Shown here: positions 1-4,793 of the stretch, in pieces
Numbering within the stretch: the first letter of the stretch is position 1
How the letters are laid out: the number at the start of each line of letters is the position of its first letter
DNA from: Brevundimonas sp.
GTDB taxonomy: Bacteria; Pseudomonadota; Alphaproteobacteria; Caulobacterales; Caulobacteraceae
Length of the DNA stretch: 10,373 bases
Direction of reading: 5' to 3'
NCBI GenBank assembly: GCA_020253595.1
Contig: JADCBH010000101.1
Coordinates: 1-10,373, forward strand
The notes under the pieces: model-generated
Told to the model about the DNA's origin: nothing
Database searches by the model: none
The model's input: only the letters and a program-made list of their open reading frames with translations
Program-made: the position numbers and the translations under genes

Positions 1-870
1 CAACCCTACGCTGAGCGGAGAGGGACCTCTCACGATGGGCTGAGCCTGTATGCTCTCGACTATGTCGGCGGGGACGGGCCAGCGAAGCTGCCGGTCATCA
101 CGATTCACGGGCTGACGCGTAATGCCGCCGACTTCGACCATATCGCGGGCCTGATCGCCCGCAGCGGACGGCGCGTGCTCGCGGTCGACGTGCGTGGACG
201 CGGTCAGTCGGATCGCGCCACCGACCCGATGACCTACCAGCCGCCCGTCTATGCCAAGGACGTGCTGACGCTTCTGGTAGCAGCAGGGATCACACGGGCT
301 GTGTTCCTGGGGACATCCATGGGCGGTCTCATCACCATGGCGCTGACGGCCCTGAAGAGCCGCGTCGTTGCCGCTGCGATCCTGAATGACATCGGGCCGG
401 AGGTTGATAAGGCCGGACTGGCGCGGATCGCCAGCTATTCGGGCAAGCCGGTGGATACGCCCACCTGGTCGGCCGCTGCCGCTTACGCCCGGGAGATCAA
501 CGGCGTTGCCTTCCCCCACTATGCGGACGCCGACTGGGACGCGTTCGCCCGGCGCATCTTCCGCGAGGGGACCGAAGGATCGCCGGTCCTGAACTATGAC
601 CCGGACATCTCCGTCCCCATCAAGGCAGGAGGGGCCAAGGCTCTTGCGCCCAACCTTTGGCCCTATTTCCGTCGACTGGCGAAGAAGCGGCCGACCCTGC
701 TGATCCGTGGCGAGACCTCGGACCTGTTGAGCGCCGACATCGCCCAGCGGATGCAGAAGGCCGCGCCGTCGATGCGCTACGTCGAGGTGCCCGGCGTCGG
801 CCATGCGCCTATGCTGGATGAGCCGGTCGCCAAATCAGAAATCTTCGAGTTCCTGCGCGACCTTCCCTGA
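1..870 (+). CDS. Alpha/beta hydrolase, 5'-truncated by window edge
   Basis: The frame is open from base 1 to the TGA at 868-870, giving 289 visible residues; the true start lies upstream of the window. A GTG at 175 would begin after the oxyanion strand, so it is not the start. Visible alpha/beta-hydrolase signatures are the oxyanion-hole motif HGLT (about residues 36-39 of the visible part), a DVRGRGQSD turn, the nucleophile elbow GTSMGG with Ser106 (codon 316-318), a likely acid Asp241 in RGETSDLLS, and the catalytic His268 in GVGHAPMLDEP. All three triad members are present in order, so an active hydrolase is expected. The fold matches small cytoplasmic esterase, lactonase or C-C hydrolase-type enzymes; the substrate cannot be read from sequence. 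No signal peptide can be judged because the N-terminus is missing. It is convergent with the thiE-like gene, with only 4 bases between the two stop codons. Confidence 0.93.
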   Translation, partial: QPYAERRGTSHDGLSLYALDYVGGDGPAKLPVITIHGLTRNAADFDHIAGLIARSGRRVLAVDVRGRGQSDRATDPMTYQPPVYAKDVLTLLVAAGITRAVFLGTSMGGLITMALTALKSRVVAAAILNDIGPEVDKAGLARIASYSGKPVDTPTWSAAAAYAREINGVAFPHYADADWDAFARRIFREGTEGSPVLNYDPDISVPIKAGGAKALAPNLWPYFRRLAKKRPTLLIRGETSDLLSADIAQRMQKAAPSMRYVEVPGVGHAPMLDEPVAKSEIFEFLRDLP

Positions 871-874
871 GGCG

Positions 875-1522
875 TCACAGTACAAAAGCACTGATGATCC
901 CGTCGATCGCTGCCACGCCTCCGCAGCCGGTTTCGCCCAGAGAACCCATAGCCTCCAGCGTGACGCCGCCCAGGGCGAGCACCGGCGTGGAGCCAGAGCA
1001 GGCCGAACGCAAGGCGTCCGTGCCCAAAGCGGGTTTGGCCGCTGAGGTGCCGCCAGCAGGGAAGATCGGTGAAAGAAGGATGGCGTCCAGATCGCGGGCG
1101 GCCCGCGCCGCCTCCACCGAGTGAACTGCGCCGGTCAGGATCCAGCCGGGCCGTCTGCCGGATAGAGCGTAGGCGGCGCTGAGGCTTCGTTCGGGCAGGT
1201 GCACGCCGTCCGCCTTGACCGCATCGGCCAGGTCGACATCCAGACCGATCAGCAGCGCCATGCCCCGGTCGTGCGTCACGGCGCGCAACCGGAGCGCCTC
1301 TTCCAGCGACTCTGGCCGGCCGAAGCCGCGATGGATAACGCCCGAGCCCGGCGGCATGCGAGCGGCGATCTCCCAGGGGCGGGGCGTTCGTTCTGGATCG
1401 GTCAGGAACAGCAAGGGCGGGACACGCGACGGTTCGCCCCCCCTGACAGCCTGCCGCGCGCGGGCTAGAGCCTGTGCTCCGGCCCACAGGCGGGCTCCTT
1501 CCGAACGCGACGCATCCTCCAT
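875..1522 (-). CDS. ThiE/TenI-family (thiamine phosphate synthase-like) protein, active site eroded
   Basis: A 215-residue protein of the ThiE/TenI TIM-barrel family. Recognisable blocks are LLFLTDPER (about 37-45, first strand), LDVDLADAVKADGVHLPE (94-111), GAVHSVEAA (131-139), LLSPIFPAGGTSAAK (149-163) and VLALGGVT (181-188). Classical ThiE joins HMP diphosphate to thiazole phosphate. Several positions used for this look changed: the strand that normally carries Q-x-R-x-K reads VIHRGFG, the usual N-D-R before VDLA reads G-L-D, the Asp after HLGQ is absent, and the Ser of G-x-S-x-H is Ala. The Lys of the FP...K loop remains. A TenI-like or other role is therefore possible. The ATG at 1522 was chosen because it has a purine-rich GAAGAGG six bases upstream. 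It overlaps the yggS start on the other strand. No TPP riboswitch fits upstream, since that DNA codes for YggS. Confidence 0.82.
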   Translation of the reverse strand: MEDASRSEGARLWAGAQALARARQAVRGGEPSRVPPLLFLTDPERTPRPWEIAARMPPGSGVIHRGFGRPESLEEALRLRAVTHDRGMALLIGLDVDLADAVKADGVHLPERSLSAAYALSGRRPGWILTGAVHSVEAARAARDLDAILLSPIFPAGGTSAAKPALGTDALRSACSGSTPVLALGGVTLEAMGSLGETGCGGVAAIDGIISAFVL

Positions 1523-2243
1523 GGCCGCCTCTTCCCCCGCTTCCGTGACGCCGTCCAGCCAGAGTCTGTCGGAGCGTCTGGCGGCGATCCGCGCGCGCAT
1601 GGATGCCACCGCTCGCACTTCGGGGCGCGATCCAGCGTCTGTGACACTGACGGCCGTGTCCAAAACACAGCCGCCCGAGGCTATCGATGCAGCGCTCGCT
1701 GCGGGCCTCAGGGTTTTCGGTGAGAACCGGGTCCAGGAGGCGCAAGGACGCTGGACCGATCGCCGCCCGGCGCTGTCCGATCTCGAACTGCGCCTGATCG
1801 GTCCGCTGCAATCCAACAAGGCGGAAGACGCCGTCGCCCTGTTCGATGTCATCGAGACGCTGGACCGAGAGAAGTTGGTCGGCGCTCTTGGTGCCGCCCA
1901 GAAGAAGCTTGGTCTCCGCCCTCGCGTGCTCATCCAGGTCAATACGGGCGAAGAGCCCCAGAAGGCGGGGGTATCACCGCGCGACGTTGACGCCCTGATC
2001 GCGTCGGCGCGAGCTGCGGATCTGGACGTCGAGGGGGTGATGGCCATTCCTCCCGCCGAGGAGGAGCCGACCCTGCATTTCGCGCTTCTTGCGAAGATCG
2101 CCGCGCGAAACGGTCTGCGCGTTCTCTCGATGGGGATGAGCAGCGACTATGAGGCCGCAATTCGACTCGGGGCGACCCACGTCCGGCTCGGGACGGCGCT
2201 TTTCGGGGAACGAAATACAACGCCAGAGCCCTCTAGCGCCTGA
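1521..2243 (+). CDS. yggS: YggS/PLPBP family pyridoxal 5'-phosphate homeostasis protein
   Basis: A 240-residue cytoplasmic PLP-binding protein with a TIM-barrel fold like the N-terminal domain of alanine racemase. The family has no known enzymatic activity and buffers PLP, affecting vitamin B6 and amino-acid pools. Signatures are LTAVSKTQ with the PLP-binding Lys48, FGENRVQEA (about 75-83), LRLIGPLQSNK, VLIQVNTGEEPQKAG, and the C-terminal SMGMSSDYEAAIRLGATHVRLGTALFG, which holds the phosphate-binding Ser and Arg positions. The length is normal. The ATG at 1521 gives a short 15-20-residue lead before the conserved region. No Shine-Dalgarno site is seen, so it may be leaderless; a GTG at 1545 is the main alternative. 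Any promoter must lie inside the divergent thiE-like gene. Confidence 0.95.
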   Translation: MAASSPASVTPSSQSLSERLAAIRARMDATARTSGRDPASVTLTAVSKTQPPEAIDAALAAGLRVFGENRVQEAQGRWTDRRPALSDLELRLIGPLQSNKAEDAVALFDVIETLDREKLVGALGAAQKKLGLRPRVLIQVNTGEEPQKAGVSPRDVDALIASARAADLDVEGVMAIPPAEEEPTLHFALLAKIAARNGLRVLSMGMSSDYEAAIRLGATHVRLGTALFGERNTTPEPSSA

Positions 2244-2303
2244 ATCTCAATCGTTTTCGACGTCTGCCTTGGCGGAAACGACAAGCCTCGCCATGTTAGG
2301 TCC

Positions 2304-2990
2304 ATGCCAACAGCCAAGACTCTCCTGATCATCGACGACGACGACGACCTGCGCGAGGCCCTGGCCGAGCAGCTGGCGTTGCACGAGGAGTTCAAGACCA
2401 TCCAGGCCTCCACGGCGACCGAGGGGGTCCGCCTGGGTCGGGAGGTCCGCGCCGACCTGATCCTGCTGGACGTCGATCTGCCGGACATGGACGGCCGAGA
2501 AGCCTGTCGCCTCCTGCGCAAGGACGGTGTGTCCACACCGGTCATCATGCTGACGGCTCAGGATTCAGACTCCGACACGGTGCTTGGACTGGATGCCGGG
2601 GCCAATGACTATGTCACCAAGCCCTTCCGGTTTGCGGTCCTGCTCGCCCGCATCCGGGCGCATCTGCGCAGTCACGAGCAGTCCGAGGACGCCGTCTTCC
2701 AGATTGGTCCGTATGAGTTCCGGCCAGCCGCCAAGGTGCTGATCGATACACGCGGCAAGAAGATCCGGCTGACCGAGAAGGAAACCAACATCCTCAAGTA
2801 TCTCTATCGCGCGGGGGCCAAGCCGGTTTCGCGCGAGGAGCTGCTGACCGAGGTCTGGGGCTACAACGCCGGGGTCACGACCCACACGCTTGAGACCCAC
2901 ATCTACCGCCTGCGCCAGAAGATCGAACCCGAGCCTGGCCTGGCCCGGCTGCTCCTGACCGATTCAGGAGGGTATCGCCTGCAGCCTTGA
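2304..2990 (+). CDS. cenR: OmpR/PhoB-family response regulator, probable CenR
   Basis: A 228-residue two-component response regulator. The receiver domain (about 5-118) has the acidic pocket in IIDDDDDLRE, the phospho-acceptor Asp56 in LILLDVDLPDMDG, Thr84 in MLTAQD and Lys106 in YVTKPF. The C-terminal winged helix (about 128-227) contains LTEKETNILKYLYRAG, a VWGYNAGVTTHTLETHIYRLRQKIE recognition region and a closing GGYRL hairpin. All key residues are intact, so it should be a phosphorylation-dependent DNA-binding regulator. From memory, both domains closely resemble CenR, the cell-envelope regulator of Caulobacter and related alphaproteobacteria; the class is certain, the symbol less so. 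No histidine kinase lies next to it, so the partner is encoded elsewhere. It starts 60 bases after yggS. There is no good Shine-Dalgarno site; TGTTAG at 2294-2299 could be a -10 for a leaderless transcript. Confidence 0.93.
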   Translation: MPTAKTLLIIDDDDDLREALAEQLALHEEFKTIQASTATEGVRLGREVRADLILLDVDLPDMDGREACRLLRKDGVSTPVIMLTAQDSDSDTVLGLDAGANDYVTKPFRFAVLLARIRAHLRSHEQSEDAVFQIGPYEFRPAAKVLIDTRGKKIRLTEKETNILKYLYRAGAKPVSREELLTEVWGYNAGVTTHTLETHIYRLRQKIEPEPGLARLLLTDSGGYRLQP

Positions 2991-2999
2991 TCAAGCGTT

Positions 3000-3024
3000 G
3001 GCGGCGATCTAGGAGGTCGCCGCC
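3000..3024. terminator. Hairpin between convergent genes
   Basis: GGCGGCGA at 3000-3007 pairs perfectly with TCGCCGCC at 3017-3024. It can be extended by a T-G and a C-G pair to leave a 5-base loop. It sits between the response-regulator stop (2988-2990) and the last codons of the minus-strand locus, whose TAG stop lies in the loop (3009-3011). No T-run follows on either strand, so it is not a textbook rho-independent terminator. A shared stop or mRNA 3'-end stabiliser for the two convergent genes is an inference from position. Confidence 0.4.
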
Positions 3025-3505
3025 TCGACGCACGTGATCACCAGCAGCATCAACGCTCCGCAAGCCAGGCTCGACACCAGCATGTGGGACATGAGCTTCA
3101 TCGCCCTGAGGAGCTTCGGCTCCTGCTCCGGAACGTCCCAGGCATCGGCGTATCGATCGATGTCCGCATATGGTTCAAAACGAAAAGACCGCGGAGCGTC
3201 TTTTCCGCTGACTCGTAGGCCGAGTTCTGCTGCGCGACCCGGATCATGACGGCCTGGTCCGATTGATCCCATGGGGCGCAGAGATCCAGGAACTGCCTCT
3301 GAATTTCCGACCAGCTGACGATGAGGATGTCGTCGTCCCGACGCCTCGAGGGCGGAAAGCGGCGATCGAATTCCGCCTGCTCTGCCAGCAAGCTGAGCCT
3401 CTGCTCCGGTGTGAGAGGCGGGAGTTGCAGGGTCGGCGGAAAGGCGATGATCGAACTGTCGATCGTGGGTGCTGAAGCGCGTCTGTGAAAAGTCTGACCC
3501 GTCAT
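3009..3505 (-). pseudogene. Frameshifted gene for a tail-anchored hypothetical protein
   Basis: An ATG at 3505 has an AGGAGG five bases upstream. It opens a frame ending at 3098 (135 residues). By hand count about 78% of third positions are G/C, and the text looks protein-like (LTPEQRLSLLAEQAEFDRRF, DDDILIVSWSEIQRQFLDL). After about 3180 this frame turns into Arg/Ser-rich nonsense. The frame one base earlier then becomes protein-like: PYADIDRYADAWDVPEQEPK, followed by a hydrophobic C-terminal helix ending at 3009. Restoring one base near the two T4 runs (minus strand, 3177-3180 and 3183-3186) would give about 165 residues with a cytoplasmic N-terminal part and a tail anchor. I recognise no family. 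It could be a mutation, a sequencing error, a programmed -1 shift, or the C-terminal half of the upstream HTH gene. A TGA in the third frame overlaps the ATG as ATGA, as in translational coupling. Confidence 0.42.
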
Positions 3506-3821
3506 CGATTCCTCCTGATTCTGAGGTGTTCGAAACCAGGTGGGTGCCAGACGCCATCACCGACGATTGGGGCCCCCAACCGTTGAGGGGGTCCGCGCCA
3601 CTCTCATGCAGCAACAACATCCGGCCCGCATGATGTCGATCGCGCGCCGAAAGGCGCTTGACCATGATCTTGAGGCGATCATCGATCGTGTGGTGCGACC
3701 GGCTTACGAGCGGGGATATCTCCTTCGAGGTCAACCCTACGGCGGCACAGCGCAGGATGCCCTTGTCGAGATCCGACAGGGACGAGAGGACGGCAGTTAC
3801 CTCTTCGGAGGTCCGGACCAT
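3009..3821 (-). CDS. LuxR-type HTH protein with C-terminal membrane anchor (internally inconsistent ORF)
   Basis: This frame is open for 270 residues. Residues about 12-70 form a LuxR/sigma-4-like helix-turn-helix (LSDLDKGILRCAAVGLTSKEI, then SRSHHTIDDRLKIMVKRL). The last 24 residues are hydrophobic and fit one transmembrane helix (SSLACGALMLLVITCVEA). Short HTH proteins with a C-terminal membrane helix occur in Caulobacterales and sphingomonads, which supports a single gene. However, residues about 125-215 look non-coding in this frame: third positions are near 50% G/C and the residues are Arg/Gly/Pro/His-rich, while the frame one base over looks coding there. Either the gene carries two compensating frameshifts or two genes overlap (see the entry at 3009-3505). 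The ATG at 3821 follows an in-frame TAG four codons upstream and has no Shine-Dalgarno site. The HTH part is well supported; its C-terminal extent is not. Confidence 0.5.
   Translation of the reverse strand: MVRTSEEVTAVLSSLSDLDKGILRCAAVGLTSKEISPLVSRSHHTIDDRLKIMVKRLSARDRHHAGRMLLLHESGADPLNGWGPQSSVMASGTHLVSNTSESGGIDDGSDFSQTRFSTHDRQFDHRLSADPATPASHTGAEAQLAGRAGGIRSPLSALEASGRRHPHRQLVGNSEAVPGSLRPMGSIGPGRHDPGRAAELGLRVSGKDAPRSFRFEPYADIDRYADAWDVPEQEPKLLRAMKLMSHMLVSSLACGALMLLVITCVEAATS
3511..3516 (-). promoter_or_regulatory. Strong Shine-Dalgarno site before the ATG at 3505
   Basis: A full AGGAGG lies five bases upstream of the ATG at 3505 on the minus strand. It is the strongest ribosome binding site in the window. 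It is the main argument that translation starts at 3505 inside the longer HTH reading frame. Confidence 0.55.
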
Positions 3822-3906
3822 GGGTCGAGACTACTGACCCGGCGTGATTCGCGCCATTTTCTGAGCTTGGCCCGACAGGGACACGTTGCCCCACGTCGGA
3901 GGTGGC

Positions 3907-4617
3907 TCAGGTCTCCATTGGCGGACAGACAGCGCGGAATCCGGCGGCGGCGAACCGCACCATGTAGTCGCACGCGGTCTCCAGATCTCCCGAGCGGCAG
4001 AGCCCCCCCGAAAGCCTGTCAAGACGACCGGTCTCACCCAGGGTCAGCGTGAGAGCACCGGACAGGTTGTGGTAGGCCCAGTAGAGATCGACTTCGCGGG
4101 CGTCGGGGAGGACCACCTTGACCAGTTCGATCAACCTGCGGATCGCCGGGTCGAAATAGCGGGCCATGGTTTCGCCGCCGAACGTCGGGTTGGCGTTCGT
4201 CTGCGCGACGAGAGCCGAATAGTGCTTCCAGCCCGGTCCTCCCTTCAGCGACCATTGAAACGGGGGCTCCAGAAACGCCCTCAGCAGGCCCTCGAGCGTC
4301 ATCGCGCCGGCGTGGCCTAGGGAATAGCGGTTGATCGCGTCGACCCGCTCATTGTTCCAGACTTCGGCCCGGCGAAGGAAAACGGCGTCGAAAAGGCCCC
4401 GCTTGGCCCCAAAGTAATAATGAACGAGCGCCGTATCGACACCGGCCTCGCGCGCCACCTCGCGGATCGTCACCCCATAGAACCCGTGCTTGGAAAACAG
4501 GTCCTCGGCCGCATCCAGGATCAGATCGCGCGTGTCCCCGGCCACCCCGGCCTTGATCTTGGGAGGTCTTCCTCGCCTTGCGGGGCCGACAGGGGGCGGC
4601 AGGTCAAGCTTTGTCAT
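3907..4617 (-). CDS. TetR/AcrR-family transcriptional regulator
   Basis: A 236-residue one-component regulator. The N-terminal DNA-binding domain (about 28-77) shows the TetR pattern: RDLILDAAEDLFSKHGFYGVTIREVAREAGV, then the recognition helix and turn VDTALVHYYFGAKRGLF. A basic RRGRPPKIK stretch (14-22) precedes it and resembles an AT-hook, common in this family. The C-terminal ligand domain (about 85-225) has several aromatic segments (EPPFQWSLKGGPGWKHY, VDLYWAYHNLSGALTLTLG) and resembles TetR members with YbiH-like C-termini; the ligand cannot be read from sequence. It is divergent from the TonB-dependent receptor, with 176 bases between starts, so it probably represses that gene and itself. 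The ATG at 4617 is the first Met before the HTH; the preceding CAAGGG is too close for a normal ribosome site, so a leaderless transcript is possible. Confidence 0.94.
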   Translation of the reverse strand: MTKLDLPPPVGPARRGRPPKIKAGVAGDTRDLILDAAEDLFSKHGFYGVTIREVAREAGVDTALVHYYFGAKRGLFDAVFLRRAEVWNNERVDAINRYSLGHAGAMTLEGLLRAFLEPPFQWSLKGGPGWKHYSALVAQTNANPTFGGETMARYFDPAIRRLIELVKVVLPDAREVDLYWAYHNLSGALTLTLGETGRLDRLSGGLCRSGDLETACDYMVRFAAAGFRAVCPPMET

Positions 4618-4695
4618 CCCTTGAAGCTAGTCCCTCGCAATGACCGGGTGCAACGGCGCCACACGGCACAACCGTCCAGCCATCCAGCGGGCCCG

Positions 4696-4708
4696 GCTGT
4701 TTGACAGC
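4696..4708. promoter_or_regulatory. Palindrome over a TTGACA -35 element, candidate TetR operator
   Basis: GCTGT-TTG-ACAGC is a perfect 5-base inverted repeat with a 3-base centre. It covers the TTGACA hexamer. A repressor bound here would block a promoter reading toward the receptor gene. TetR-family operators are usually short palindromes in the divergent intergenic region; assignment to this regulator is inference. Confidence 0.35.
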
Positions 4709-4745
4709 GGCTCCAAACCCGGTCAGTTTCTCGGAAAATCATTGA

Positions 4746-4761
4746 ACGCTGAATAAAGCGT
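4746..4761. promoter_or_regulatory. Palindrome ACGCT-N6-AGCGT, candidate operator
   Basis: ACGCTGAATAAAGCGT is a perfect 5-base inverted repeat around an A/T-rich 6-base centre, 32 bases before the receptor start codon. The outer G4744/C4763 pair also matches. Its size and position suit a TetR-family operator. It could also be chance, or a small hairpin in the leader. Confidence 0.35.
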
Positions 4762-4793
4762 CCTTGGACAATGCATCGGGGAAGGAATTTCAC

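Larger units (their letters stand above)
4618..4793. promoter_or_regulatory. Divergent tetR / receptor control region
   Basis: This 176-base region must hold the promoters of both divergent genes. A consensus -35 TTGACA lies at 4701-4706 on the plus strand, but I see no good -10 at 16-18 bases. AATAAA at 4752-4757 is an isolated A/T-rich element. TGACCGGG at 4641-4648 recurs inverted as CCCGGTCA at 4718-4725, 69 bases apart, one near each gene. Two compact palindromes are listed separately. The receptor's ribosome site GAAGGA is at 4781-4786. Confidence 0.55.

Noticed and set aside
1215..1520. Upstream in-frame extension of yggS starting near 1215
   Set aside because: The added 102 residues are Arg/Ser/Pro-rich shadow of the thiE-like gene; YggS proteins are about 230 residues long and begin near the ATG at 1521.
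2251..2280. CGTTT...AAACG inverted repeat between yggS and the response regulator
   Set aside because: A five-pair stem with a loop near 19 bases and no T-run; no better than chance.
3872..3900. CCGAC...GTCGG inverted repeat downstream of tetR
   Set aside because: Only five pairs around a loop of about 18 bases and no T-run; too weak to call a terminator.
3540..4052. Plus-strand 170-codon open frame across the HTH and tetR 3' ends
   Set aside because: Its product turns into Arg/Pro-rich text, it has no ribosome site, and it spans the ends of two minus-strand genes with good domain matches.
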